Source: Dryas octopetala (taxonomy: Eukaryota; Streptophyta; Magnoliopsida; Rosales; Rosaceae). From it: 64,000 nt of DNA. A program made the translations under genes and the position numbers. The stretch is from positions 8,323,825 through 8,387,824 of the forward strand of contig OY992836.1 in assembly GCA_963921425.1 (NCBI GenBank). The letters run 5' to 3'. The notes under the pieces were generated by a model that made no database searches, had not been told where the DNA came from, and saw nothing but the letters and a program-made list of their open reading frames with translations. Below, one piece after another: positions 17,301 to 29,102 of the stretch; position 1 is the first letter of the stretch, and the number at the start of each line of letters is the position of its first letter.

Positions 17301-19804
17301 TTAATGATCATAGTATATAATCAATGTAATTAGTACACATCAAAGTACTGCCACATCATGTGATTAGTGCAAATACGATGGTGCTTGATTGATAACCAAC
17401 CGTGAGTGCAACAAAAGCAACGATGAGTCCAACTTTAGCCAAATCCCCAACATAGGGGCTGTTGAGCTGTAGCAGATGAACAGAGCTGGGATTCAAGCCA
17501 TCTTTGACATGTTTTACAATCTTGATTCCATGTTTATCTGCTCTTGTTAGATAAACAATAAGAGTCGATAGTATGACAGATAGGAGAGGAGCAATGGCTG
17601 GCAACCAAAAAAGTTTCTTGTTCCTTCTACCCTGTATGGGGATTACCATATATATTATAAAATTCAGAAGTAATTAAAATTATGAGTAAATAATAATGAC
17701 CCAGTTAGAAAAAGGAACAGTGTAATGTATTTATACCCTGTGGGGATACAATACAGTGTAATTACTCACCAGAAATCTAGCGATAAGGATGAAACATAGG
17801 AATGAGCATCCAAGAATAAAATTATGAGGACTCCACTGTAAAGAAACATAAAGAAATGAATAAATTATATAATATTCTAATAATAAAGGAATCATTTCTA
17901 TTATAAAAAAAAAAAAAAATTATGTCATACAAGTATTGTGTGACATACAACCACTTTTTGATACTTAAACATTAAGGGTTTAATTTTTTATGAGTATAGA
18001 ATATATTTTTCACAATTAAATATGATTGTATGATATATTGTTATTGTACAAAAGAGGGACAGTTAATTTAAAGAGAATTAAGAAAAGCGACTATTGTACA
18101 GGATGATGAAAAGATGCCCAAACAGCTTCCATGACAGAGATAATGTCAGTATTGGTTGGAAAGTGAGTGATCCCAAGTAGTCCTTTCAGTTGTTGAAGAC
18201 CAATAATAATGGCTGCTCCTGCCATGAACCCTACTATAGCAGCATGGGAAATAAATTGCACAAGAAATCCCAATCTGATGAAAAAAACAAAAAGAAGGAA
18301 GGTTATTTTATGATTAAGAAGTATATTATTCAATATCCGGATAACTCCGCACTATACAATATAGTCAACAGTTTAATAAAATTCAATTCAATACGGTACC
18401 AAACGAATACCTGAAGAGGCCAAAGGCAGCTTGAAAGATACCGGTGAAGAAAGTTGCAGTCAAGACGAGCTTGGTGTAAGCAATTGGATCAGCCCCAGGA
18501 TCTTGTAATTTCTGAATCATTGAGGGCAAAAGCAGTGAAACCACAGCTACAGGTCCCATTGCTAGCTCTCTTGAAGTCCCCATTACAGCATAAATAAGAG
18601 GTGGCACAACACTTGTATCTAATTAAGAGCACCATTAAATTGATTAAACACTAACATATATATATATATATATAAGTTCCATATAAATCCATAGAGCTGA
18701 TGACCAAATTAAGTTACATGATTGACTTACAAAGGCCATACTGAGGGTCAAGCTTTGCTAAAGTTGCATATCCAATACTCTGCATTAAGGCAACATGGTA
18801 AATTCAATTCTAGCGAATATATCGTAAGTAGTAATATAATGGATATATATCTTCTATTGTTTGACTGTGAATCTGGATCATATTAATTAAGTTGGCTCTT
18901 TGACTAAATGTGGTCCGGATTGATAGAATTAGAGCATCCAACCCAAAACCAATTGGTAATGGGTGGAGAGGCCCAAGACTTATAAGCACATATGTTAAAC
19001 TCTAGTTTTTCGATGTGGGACATTGCTCCACATTACTCTCAACACGCCCCCGCACGTGTGGCGATATTTTGAGCCTTACACGTGAACAAATTGTATTGGG
19101 TGACGTGAGAGCACGTGTGGCCGTTGGGCCTTACACGCGGATAACCAAGCTCTGATACCATGATAGAATTAGAGCATCCAACCCAAAACCAATTGGCAAT
19201 GGGTGGAGAGGCCCAAGACTTATAAGCACATATGTTAAACTCTAGTTTTCCGATGTGGGACATTGCTCCACATTACGGATTGCAACGGAAGCTAGATTAC
19301 CCTATATTATATGATAGTTGTAATTTCAGGCGTGTTTATGTTTAATAAAAACTTTAAGTTTTAATTAATTACCTGGGGAATGCAGAGGCTTGCTATAGTT
19401 AGACCTGCCACAAAATCATGCTTGAATTTGGATATGCTGTATTTTCGACCCCACTCAAGGATAGGAAATATCTCTTGCTGGACTGAGACTAGGGTTTTGA
19501 GTGTGGTCTGATTCTTGAGAGATGAGTACTTGTTTCCACAGCAGGACATGGTTCCCCTCACAGAGTCCACGAGCTCATGCCACAGACCAGGGGGTTCAGG
19601 ACCATTCAGCACCCATTGAGACCTTTCATTGACGGTGCTCCTGTTTTTCTCAAGGTCATGATCAAGCATTTGATCCTCTGTCGTGCAGCTCTCAATGGCC
19701 AACCCTGAAAGGATAATGTCTTTCGGACTTTCTTCGTGTGAAAACTCTAAAACCTCAGGCACCCAATTGGTGTTTTCAGCATGGTTAGTGGCTGAAGAGG
19801 CCAT
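14156..19804 (-). CDS. SULTR2;1: Sulfate transporter, SULTR2;1 type (cluster copy 1)
   Basis: Proton-coupled low-affinity sulfate transporter of SLC26/SulP group 2, a plasma-membrane protein of vascular tissue in known relatives. Exons from the 5' end: 19804-19373, 18779-18731, 18618-18411, 18274-18100, 17835-17770, 17631-17401, 17161-17035, 16781-16495, 15059-14866, 14745-14654, 14555-14479, 14299-14156. All joins keep frame; 693 aa. N-terminus with [15 protein letters not shown], then the transmembrane domain ([66 protein letters not shown]) and a C-terminal STAS domain with LINIDTSG. Oddities: [10 protein letters not shown], where paralog 2 and known plant SULTRs have FLVDF, and SRELAMGP instead of SREIAIGP. 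Introns 1 and 8 hold transposons absent from copy 2. A long (CT)n tract abuts the last acceptor. Confidence 0.94.
14302..14386. repeat. (GA)n microsatellite at the last 3' splice site of SULTR copy 1
   Basis: About 42 GA units. On the transcribed (minus) strand this is (CT)n immediately before the CAG acceptor of exon 12 (exon starts at 14299), so it forms the polypyrimidine tract. Reading frames through it encoding SLSLSL are artefacts. Confidence 0.95.
15459..15983. mobile_element. MITE-like element with GGCGGATC termini in SULTR copy 1 intron 8
   Basis: The ends read CCGGTGGCGGATCTAGG on the left and the complement of CCTTGGATCCGCCGG on the right, and the element sits inside an AT-dinucleotide run. 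TGGGGTCAA near the left and its complement near the right extend the symmetry. No ORF of the element itself was recognised. Intron 8 of copy 2 lacks it. A diverged relative may sit at about 28012. Confidence 0.6.
18921..19275 (-). mobile_element. TRIM retrotransposon in SULTR copy 1 intron 1
   Basis: Two 115 bp direct repeats (18921-19035 and 19161-19275), differing at about two bases, flank a 125 bp interior. Beside the right repeat, on the minus strand, lies TGGTATCAGAGCTTGG, a primer-binding site matching initiator tRNA-Met. A G-rich GGGGGCG tract precedes the other LTR as a polypurine tract. CGGAT is duplicated at 18916-18920 and 19276-19280. No coding capacity. The hallmark 5S-like sequence of Cassandra is absent, so it is another TRIM family. 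Confidence 0.92.
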
Positions 19805-20842
19805 TGTTGAGTGAAGTGTAATTTCAGGGGAGAAAGCTAACGTATATATATATAGAAGATGGGCACTAAAGAAATACAAAGTTTTTTATATTAAAGTGAA
19901 TGTTCCATCCTAACTGAAGGACCTTATAAACCCATCCAAAAAGCTGAATTCAATGGTTGGTAATTTAATCCTTTACATTTTAAAATCAACCCATCAAGTA
20001 TATATCTTGCCAAGGTGGTGATTGTTTATACTTAGCTGCCTTCCACTACGGTTTTTGCTCCTTATATATGAAAAAATTTCCTATATTTAAAGACACTTAC
20101 TCATAGCCGAAAAAAAAAGACACTTTAAGTACTCATCATCACCAAACATCATTAAAATTCAGTTGTTGAATCTTTTTGCCTTGTTAGGCCTTTGGCCATA
20201 TTGGGCCTTAGTTAGGCTATATCCCATGTTGGGGGATTGTAAAAAGAGTGGAGGCCCTTTCACCAATTAAAAGAGGCCAGGTTCGCCATCTCTTAGAGGG
20301 GATCTCTCATTTTCTCTATTGAGCTCTCATGCTTTCTTATGCAAATTTGTTGTACCACTTTTTAGTCATATGGTGAAACCCAAACACAACAATTAAAGTG
20401 GACGTGTTGCCTGGATTCAAATTGGATAGAGTGATCACTATACATTCTCGTGTTCTTGTGTGATTGATTGTTTGATTTTCGAATTTGATGACTTGAACGC
20501 AATTTTTTTTTAAAAAAAACTGATCATCACAGCAGTACAAATTTGAAACTTGAACGCAAAGTCTGAATTGCATATATTACATAGATCTCTTTATATCACA
20601 CAGCATAAACCACTAATTTTATTATCTCACATATTCTCCCCTGCTGTTTGTGTACAAGCTAGGGTTGAGAAGATTGAAACCATGCATCATCTCATTATTT
20701 TTGTCCCATATATATATATATATTATGTTCATAAGTAGGATCGATATGACTGAAGTGCCACACATACAAGCACGAAATTACAAGAGCCAACCCAAATGAG
20801 AATGATATGTTACATTTTTGAAGAGCATGCATGGATATTATG
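19805..20842. other. Intergenic region between SULTR copies 1 and 2
   Basis: Holds the copy 1 promoter and the 3' flank of copy 2. About 19805-20160 is recognisably homologous to 27478-27925 upstream of copy 2: both have GGACCTTATAAACCCATC and GCCAAGGTGGTGATT. This marks how far the tandem duplication reaches upstream. A short AT repeat lies at about 20708-20724. No other gene. Confidence 0.6.
19843..19854 (-). promoter_or_regulatory. Candidate TATA box of SULTR copy 1
   Basis: An alternating TATATATATATA run lies about 40 bases upstream of the ATG on the minus strand. In copy 2 the same position has only TATATA (27515-27520). If used, the 5' leader would be very short, so an upstream start is also possible. 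Confidence 0.4.
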
Positions 20843-20984
20843 TTAACAAGCGGTAGCAATTTTTCCACTGAAACTTGCGTCCACAGCTTCTCCAACGGTC
20901 ACAAAAACCCTTCCTCCAAGTTTTCCCACAAAGTTGGATAGCTTTAGTTTGTGAATCACTTGCCACCTAGGATTGGCAATGGCT

Positions 20985-21051
<67 letters not shown>

Positions 21052-24000
21052 TAAGGAGAGTGCATGTAAATGCAAATAGGTAATTAGCCAAAATGGGGGA
21101 AAATATGGCTGTCTTAATTACCTCAATTCCTTGTGAGTTCAAATTCTTTTGGAGCTCCTCTAGAGTTGCTATTCCCGATGTATCAATGTTTATCAAATCT
21201 GTCAACCAATTATTGTAAGACAATATTGTTGTTAATCTTGTCGATGATATACAATATGATCAATTGAAATGATACATAATTACAGATTTCATTAACTTAC
21301 TAGACATGTCGAGAATTACGAGTTGAATGGCATCTTTGGACGTGGTAGTTCCTTTGATGTCCTCCACTTTCTTTGCAGTTATCCACCTCACAATCCTTGC
21401 ATATACAATACAATTAAAACGTACGTTATTCTCATAGTTGTTTAATTTGAAGTTTTCTTATGAATTAATGTGTACGTATGAGGTCATGTTGAATACCTTT
21501 CTCTAACAAAATTGGCATTCGCAAAACAAAACAAGGCAGACTTGACTCGGATTATGAGGAGGCCTGGGATTTTAACAGCCATGGGATATTGTTCAGTGTC
21601 ACAGAACATATCAGTTCCCGGAAGTTTTCCAAGAGTTTCTGTGCCTGGCCGAATTGAGATCAAAATAATCTTTGTGAATGATATGGTTACCTGCACAAAC
21701 ATATATACTCACCTTGATTAATCGCTAGATATATAAGAAATTCCCCCTAAAAAAGAAAGGGTTCTTTAATTAATTAGAAGCCTAAAATAAGAAAGAAAGT
21801 TAAGTCAGTCGGTCCAAAACTTAAGCTAGGAAAATTGTCCACCGAGCGCTCGATGGGCATTGCTGAGTGCTCAGCGCTTGCAAATACAACTTTTATTTCC
21901 AAGAAAAAAAGATGCATCTGCAAGCAACTACATCTGCATACACCGAGCACTCAGTAGACTGCTAAGCCCTTGATGCCCTGCCGAACACTCGGAATTTTTC
22001 TGATCCGCATTAGTGTATACAGACAGATTGGGTTGAAACTTAATTTTTTATTTGACTGGATTTCTAGTTAAATTTTTTTCAAAAACTGAGTTTATGAGTA
22101 ATTTATTAAAAAAAAAAAAAAGCCTTCTTTAAGAGTTGATATCGAATAATATTAATCCCAAAAGTCAATACGGAATGAAAGCCTATATTATTTTAATTAT
22201 GCTAAGAATCATATATAAGAATTAGGCACTTAAAGACATGACCATTTTGAAAATAGAAAATTAGGATTAAATACCTATTTTCAATAATCTTTTAAAAACT
22301 AGTAAAACCTTATCATTTTTTGGTTGGACTACTAATTAATAGAGTTGATTTTCAGATTAGGTCAGAAACTAACAACCCCTTTCTTTTGGGCCTTATTAGT
22401 TGACAGATTTGCCCGCCCACGTCTGATGAAGTTTGTGCAAGAGTTCCAATACTCTTGTATCATTCATTGAAATATACAATTGTGGTTCACAATGACTAAA
22501 CTACACTCATGAACGGGCCACTGCATATGTTGCCCAACATACCACTAGATCAACATCTGTATCATTTTTTAATGGGTTAAATACAAAAATGGTCCACAAA
22601 TTTTACAGTGAATCTCAATTTGGTCCACTATCTATAAAAAGTGTCAATTTGGTCCACGAACTTTGTAAGTTGTATCAAAACAGTACAAACGTTAACTTCC
22701 ATTGAAAAATTTAACGAAAACTAGTCATATGCACAGCTAGTGACCACATTTTCATCTGTTCATCACATTTTCATGTGACCAATTTCGTTAATTTTCTGAT
22801 AAAAGTTAGCGTTTTTACTACTTTGGTACAACTTGGAAAGTTTGTGGACCAAATTGACACTTTTTATAGTTAGTGGATTAAATTGAGACTCATTGTAAAG
22901 TTTGTGGACCATTTTTGTATTTAACCCTTTTTTAATTTTATTTTTGGAAAGTTAGTTCAGATGTTTATTATTGAATTTCTTGGCAGGTTTATTAGATTAT
23001 GATTTAATATAGTTTAGGGCTTAACGTTTCAAGTTGCTATTTTAAGATTTAAAATCAAATTTTAGAGTTAATAGTTTATGCTTTTATGATTTAGCTCTCG
23101 AGCTAAGCTCAAATCCGAGAGTTATACCCTACATACTAAGTGAAAACAAGATCCTAAGTAAAATAAATAGGTAAAATTATTTAGTGTATGTATAAATATT
23201 AATATAATTTTGACTGATCTGTATTTGTATAACTGTGACTTAGCTACATTGGTGACTGCATGCCAGTCACAATTGTGATTGCATGCCAGTCACAATTGTG
23301 ATTGCTACATAGTGTGACTATCACAATTGTGACTAAATGACAGTCACAATTGTGACTAAGTCACCACATTAGTGACTATATGACAGTCACAATTGTGACT
23401 ATCATACATTCGATCATAGTTGTGTGTCACACAATCATAATGTAATTGTGACTAAATTAACAAATGAAACACCAAAATGAAATTTGCAGACATAATTCGC
23501 AACTTAATTGGTCATTAGATAAACATGTGCATACGTGAGGCTTGAAAGTTGGGTTTGGTCACATGCCATGAAAGTACTTGATCTGTGTTTGAAGGGATTA
23601 ATTGATGAAGGAGGGTGCTTTCGATTTTGGATTGAGGCAGCAATTGCATGATGTAATTAGTTAATGGTCATCTCTCTCTGTTTCTCTCTCTCTCTTCATC
23701 TTTAATTGTTGGCTAAGAAAAGGGATTATACGTATTATATATTTAGTAAAAGAGGAAGGTGAGATTGGTTGCATAGGTTAAGGAAGTGGGTGGAGTAATT
23801 GGCCAATCACATAACATTATACATTTGGACAAGGACCCCAAGTAAAAGAGGAAGGTGAGATTGGTTGCATAGGTTAAGGAAGTGGGTGGAGTAATTGGCC
23901 AATCACATAACATTATACATTTGGACAAGGACCCCAACGGTGGCTCTTTGTAATTGGGCATGTGGGGTTGGACACTTTATCAAACACATTGCTTGCTGTC

Positions 24001-27000
24001 ATGTACGTATGTGACTCCATTTTCTCTATGTATTGGGTATTAGTGTATTGTTCAAACTGAGACAAACCTAACTTTTAATAGGGTAGATCCGTAAATAACA
24101 TGATAATTAGATACATTTATGTATTCAGGCTCTTTGAAAAGTCAACTGGTACCTAAACTAAAATCTAATTATATTTTGGTAGTTAAACTAAAATTTTATT
24201 AAACATTAGTAGTTATAATGAACTGACCTTTTTGAAAAGGGGTCCTACATGAGAAGGAGCGTCCTATAAAGAGCTATATATCTACTGTGGATCAGATATA
24301 AATCCTTGGCTGGGTTTTTCTCTGCTGGTTTTTAGTACGTGGACTTTCAAATCTAATTATATATTATATATAAATTTAAGATTGTGCAAGTAAAAGAGTG
24401 GTTGACTCATATTTCAATTGGGTCTCCCCCACCTGACAATTTAAACTTTTGGAAATAGTTTTACCACCAACAAATTGTTATCATTTGAGACTATAATAAA
24501 ATGAGTTATCTTTGCTGACCTAGCTAGAAATTAAAATGGAAAAACAATCAAGTTGTGATGATCGACCCTTTATGCATGCATTATTTACTATTAAGGCATC
24601 TACATGTCTTGCACACAAAGTAGGAGGCAGATATAGAGAGTGTGTTACCGCGACAAGGAGACCAATCTCCACAGATGCAAATAGCACGCCAAAGAAGGCT
24701 CCTATGCAAGCTAGGAAGTCTAGCTTATCAACCTTCCAAATATTGTAGACTTCGTTGAGGTTAATAAGTCCCGGCAGAGCTGAGAGAATTATGGAAGCAA
24801 GGATTGCAGTTGGAGTGAAGTACAAGAGGTTTGTCAAAAACTGAAGTGATATGATCACTGTAATGGCCATAACAATATTTGACACCGGAGTTTCACAACC
24901 GGCACTGAAGTTTACGGCAGTACGCGAGAACGAACCTGTTCATATTGTCACAATAGGTCAGACAGTCAGACATCTAATGTTTACTATTGATCAAGTGAAA
25001 TCTTGTTTAAATATGTGATTTAAATTAACATGACAACATAACATATGCTGGAGATCTGACAAAAATATTTATCATATATATACTTCAAATTCAGAAGAAG
25101 ATAAAAGAATAAATGAAGTAAAAGAGAAAGCTATGTTGGTTTCATTAAAAAAGTTCAATTAAGCAGTGCAAATGAAAATCATAAAAAATAAATACGTACA
25201 TAAATAGAGAAGAAAGAAGAAACTTACCGGTTGAAACATAGCAAGAAGTCAAAGATCCAACTATGTTCATGAAGCCCATTGCCATCATTTCTTTGTTCCC
25301 ATCTATGTGGTACCCTTTTATGGATGAAAAGGATCTTCCAACTGCAATTGCTTCCTGAAATTTGAAAAAATCACTCAGTTCAATGAAGTTATTTCTATAA
25401 AAAGAAGAGATACTAGTAATTATAAGATCCCACTGGCCAAAAAAAAGAGGTAATAAGATCCCATATTTTCACCACATTAATTGACCGTATGATGCCGTAT
25501 TTGATGTATTAATGAACAGTTAATCATAGTATTATATAACTGATGTACGGCCGAATCATGTGTTCGATCAGTTCATTAAAAAAGTGCTTGAATGATCTTT
25601 GGGCTTCGGCCCCCATTGTACTAAAAAAAAAGTGCTTGAATGATAACGAACCGTGAGAGCAACAAGAGCGACAACGAGTCCAACTTTGGCCACATCCCCA
25701 ACATAGGGGCTGTTGAGCTGTAGCTGATGAACAGAGCTGGGATTCAAGCCATCTTTGATATGTTTTACAATCTTGATTCCATGTTTATCTGCTCTTGTTA
25801 GATAAACAATAAGAGTCGATAGTATGACAGAAAGGAGAGGAGCAATCGCTGGCAACCAGAAAAGCTTCTTGTTCCTTCCACCCTGTATGGGGATTACCAT
25901 ATATATTATAAAATTCAGAAATAATTAAAATTATGAGTAAATAATAATGACCCAATTAGAACAAGGAACAGTGTAATGTACTTTATACCCTGTGGGGTAG
26001 ATTGCAGTGTAATTACTCACCAGAAATCTAGCGATAAGGATGAAACATAGGAATGAGCACCCAAGAATAAAATTATGAGGATTCCACTGTAAAGAAACAG
26101 ATGAATGAATTATATATATATATATATATATAATGTTTTAATAATGAAGGAATAATTGTTTTATTTTGATCTTAAAGAGAAATAAGTAAATTAAGTAACT
26201 ATATATACATACAGGATGATGAAAAGTTGTCCAAACAGCTTCCATGACAGAGATAATATCAGTACTGGTTGGAAAGTGAGTGATCCCAAGTAGTCCTTTC
26301 AGTTGTTGGAGACCAATAATGATGGCTGCTCCTGCCATGAACCCTACGATGGCAGCATGGGAAAGAAAATCCACAAGAAACCCCAATCTGATAAAAAAAC
26401 AAAAATCAGAATAAATAAGAAAGGCAAGTTTATGATTAAAAAGTGTACGTGCTTGTCAATATCCTGATAAGTGATAACTCCGCACAGTACAAAACAGTAC
26501 CTGAAGAGTCCAAAGGCAGCTTGAAAGATACCAGTGAAGAAAGTTGCAGTCAGGACGAGCTTGGTGTAAGCAATTGGATCAGCCCCAGGGTCTTGTAGCT
26601 TTTGAATCATGGAGGGCAGAAGCAATGAAACCACAGCTACAGGCCCAATTGCTATCTCTCTTGAAGTCCCCATTACAGCATAAATAAGAGGTGGCACAAC
26701 ACTTGTATCTAATTAAGAGCACCATTTAATTGATTAAACACAGACATATATATATAAGTTCCATGTAAAATCGATCCATACAGCTGATGACCAAATTAAG
26801 TTACATGATTGACTTACAAAGGCCATACTGAGGGTCAAGCTTTGCTAAAGTTGCATATCCAATACTCTGCATTTACAACTCACATAAGGCAACATTGTAA
26901 ATTGGCTATCACCTTGCATTATAATACTATCATTGATATGGTTAATATACCATGCATGTTTGATAACTTTGTTAATTACCTGGGGAATGCAGAGGCTTGC

Positions 27001-27477
27001 TATAGTTAGACCTGCCATTAAATCATGCTTGAACTTTGATAGGTTGTAGTTTCGGCCCCACACAAGGATAGGAAATATCTCTTGCTGGACTGAGACAAGG
27101 CTTTTGAGTGCGGGCTGATTCTTGAGAGATGAGTACTTGTTTCTACAGCAGGACATTGTTTCCCTCACAGAGTCCATGACCTCATGCCAAAGACCTGGGG
27201 GTTCAGGACCATTCAGCACCCATTGAGAGATTTCATTGACAGGGCTGCTGTTTTTCTCAAGGTCATGATCAAGCATTTCTGTGGCCTGGCAGGTCTCAAC
27301 CGCCGATGAGACATCAGCGGTTGATTGTTTGAAGTGTTTGGGAGAACCTGGAACGATAGTGTCTCTCGGAGTTTCTTCGCCTGAAAACTCCAAAAACTCA
27401 CGCCACGGCCCTGGTGGCTGAGGCGCGTGGAGCACCCAATTGGCCTTTTCAGCATGGTTAGTTGCTGAAGAGGCCAT
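20843..27477 (-). CDS. SULTR2;1: Sulfate transporter, SULTR2;1 type (cluster copy 2)
   Basis: Tandem paralog of the preceding transporter, same strand, exon count and phases. Exons from the 5' end: 27477-26980, 26866-26818, 26708-26501, 26387-26213, 26086-26021, 25882-25652, 25354-25228, 24935-24649, 21690-21497, 21395-21301, 21198-21122, 20986-20843; 716 aa with no internal stop. It carries the SulP transmembrane domain ([29 protein letters not shown]) and a STAS domain with LINIDTSG. The N-terminus is 22 residues longer than copy 1. It holds the group-2 motif twice: [16 protein letters not shown] near residue 13 and [16 protein letters not shown] near residue 85. Exon 10 has one extra codon. 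Intron 8 (about 3 kb) contains a MULE MITE, palindromic repeats and a 96 bp tandem duplication. Function as copy 1; it looks the more canonical of the pair. Confidence 0.94.
20989..21048. repeat. (GA)n microsatellite at the last 3' splice site of SULTR copy 2
   Basis: About 30 GA units in the same place as in copy 1: on the coding strand (CT)n runs into the CAG acceptor of exon 12 (exon starts 20986). The corresponding intron of the third cluster member has no such tract. Confidence 0.95.
22574..22927. mobile_element. Mutator-type MITE with 9 bp target duplication
   Basis: Starts GGGTTAAATACAAAAATGGT and ends with its reverse complement. The arms match over more than 100 bp and include GGTCCAC and GTGTCAATTTGG segments. 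TTTTTTAAT occurs exactly at 22565-22573 and 22928-22936. Long TIRs, a 9 bp duplication and no ORF point to a MULE-derived MITE. It lies in intron 8 of SULTR copy 2. Confidence 0.88.
23230..23455. repeat. Cluster of GTCACAATTGTGAC palindromes
   Basis: The 14-base palindrome or close variants recur about five times, separated by CTAAATGACA, CATGCCA and similar spacers, in SULTR copy 2 intron 8. TTGTGACTAAA also occurs near the left end of the element at 37214, so this may be a relic of the end region of a related transposon. Confidence 0.75.
23745..23936. repeat. Exact 96 bp tandem duplication
   Basis: Bases 23745-23840 and 23841-23936 appear identical, beginning AGTAAAAGAGGAAGG and ending AAGGACCCCA. 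Absence of differences implies a recent event. It is intronic; the apparent repeated peptide across it is not a gene. Confidence 0.95.
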
Positions 27478-28169
27478 TGCTAAGTGAAGTGTTTGGGGTA
27501 GAACCTCAGAACCGTATATAGAAGATGAGCACCAAAGAAGTAGTACAAAGTTTTTGATGCTAAAGTGAATGTCCCATCCTAATTGAAGGACCTTATAAAC
27601 CCATCAAAAAGGTGAATTCAATGGTTGGGAGTTTTTATTTTCCAAAAACATTTTACAGGTCCACATATCCAAATTTAGTCGGTAGAGAAACGACTTGGTG
27701 GAATCCATACTTTTTAAAAATAACATATCAAGTATCTTGGACGTGCCAAGGTGGTGATTTTTTATACTTAATTAGCTGCCTTCCCACTACGTTTTTTTTG
27801 TTTGTTCTATGTGTAAAAAGTTTCATATATATATATATATATATATATTTTTTGGCAATAAATTAAAAGTTTCATATCTTTAAAGATACTTAAGTGCTGA
27901 TCATCACTAAACATCCTAAAATTTGGCATGTTAGAAGCCCCTCTAACATGTATTTTGAAGTGCTTTACATAGATAATTGAAAGTGAAGCACCTTTATTGT
28001 AATGATCACCAGTGGTGGATCTATAAATTTTTCTTGGTGCTGGAGATGTGGGACCTTCAATTGCCCTTGCCTCAATTTCATTAAGCATTTCAACAAGCAT
28101 CTTGCCTCATTGTTAAGAAACATAGCAAAGTAAGAATAAACTGTTGGGTAAACAGAACGTTGACGATTG
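27478..28169. other. Upstream region of SULTR copy 2
   Basis: Contains the copy 2 promoter: TATATA at 27515-27520, about 40 bases before the ATG, and sequence shared with the copy 1 upstream region up to about 27925. An (AT)n run lies at about 27827-27848. A GTGGTGGATCT segment near 28012 resembles the end of the element at 15459. No other gene. Confidence 0.5.
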
Positions 28170-28262
28170 CTAATGGGGATCAGATTATGAACATAACTAC
28201 CAACTCAAAATGAACTCGACACAATAGTAAAGGATAAGGCACTTTTGCCTGCGGCTAAAATA
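28170..28262 (-). mobile_element. Fragment of a Gypsy-type LTR
   Basis: About 93 bases closely match 33245-33337, the border of the LTR on the other side of the CACTA element; both contain AACTCGACACAA and GTAAAGGATAAGG and stop at GCGGCTAAAATA. It joins directly to broken transposase coding sequence at 28263. It is probably the remaining end of the second LTR of the disrupted retroelement. Confidence 0.75.
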
Positions 28263-29102
28263 TGAGATGAGCGTCGGACCACTATGATGGTTAAACGGCT
28301 TCCCTTTCCGGTTTCTGGCGTTGGCGACCGACTTCTTCTGTTAAATATTAAGCAAATTATAAATGTGTTAGTGTATGTATACAATAATAGAATAACAACA
28401 CAATAATCGATTTTTTAAAGTCTTAAAATGATAAAACGTACAAAAAACGATGGACTCATGAAATGATCGCACAAAAAATGCCACTGGTCAGACCGCTCTA
28501 CCAACTCCATAGGGGGGTTCGCCAATGCCTCAACTGCCGACGAAAATCCCTTGAAATACACGTGTAGTTCGTGCTTCCACTGCCTGTAGGACTTGATGAG
28601 TAAATCTGTCATGTACGTGACGGTGAGCGGATCATTCATCTGACTGTCAAAGTTAACCTGAAAAAAATATTAGATTGTTATGAATGATCAAATTTATCGT
28701 TTTGAATTAATTATTGAGCTATATACTCACTGAGATTGAGCGGATCACTTTGTGTTGAATTTCTGCCAGCAATTTTTTCCAAGTGGTTGCAACCATGGCG
28801 CACTCGGCACTGATAATAGCCCCCACATCGTGCGAGAACAAACTGTCAACGTTAGGATCTAACGGTCGTCGGCCATTTTGCACACACATGACTGGAATCC
28901 GCGCTCCAGTACTGCGCACGATCTGAGAGGACTTCAACCCACTACATGGTCCCCTCGTCGCAGTGGATGACGTCGCAGTAGATGAAGCGAAAGCAGAAGC
29001 GGTGACCTGACTAGATCGGTGAGATCGACGGGCCCTCTGTGGCATAGAGGGGCTCTCAGTACTCGAGGATGACTGAACTACATCATTGGGAGCTGACTCC
29101 AT
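28263..29102 (-). pseudogene. CACTA (En/Spm) transposase-24-like gene, 3' truncated
   Basis: Three exons can be joined in frame: 29102-28731, 28657-28442 and 28337-28263. The product has a Ser/Thr/Arg-rich N-terminus, then TRGPCSGLKSSQIVRS, RIPVM and GRRPLDPNV, the usual start of plant Ptta/En/Spm transposase proteins. YRQWKHELHVYFKGF, ANPPMELVERSDQWHFLCD and KKSVANARNRKGKPF follow, also hallmark segments. The frame then runs directly into LTR-derived sequence at 28262, so the protein is truncated. It may still be transcribed. No TNP2-type catalytic gene is present in the window. Confidence 0.82.

Noticed and set aside
18921-19275. Cassandra-type TRIM
   Set aside because: The LTRs lack the 5S-rRNA-like promoter sequence that defines Cassandra; retained only as an unnamed TRIM.
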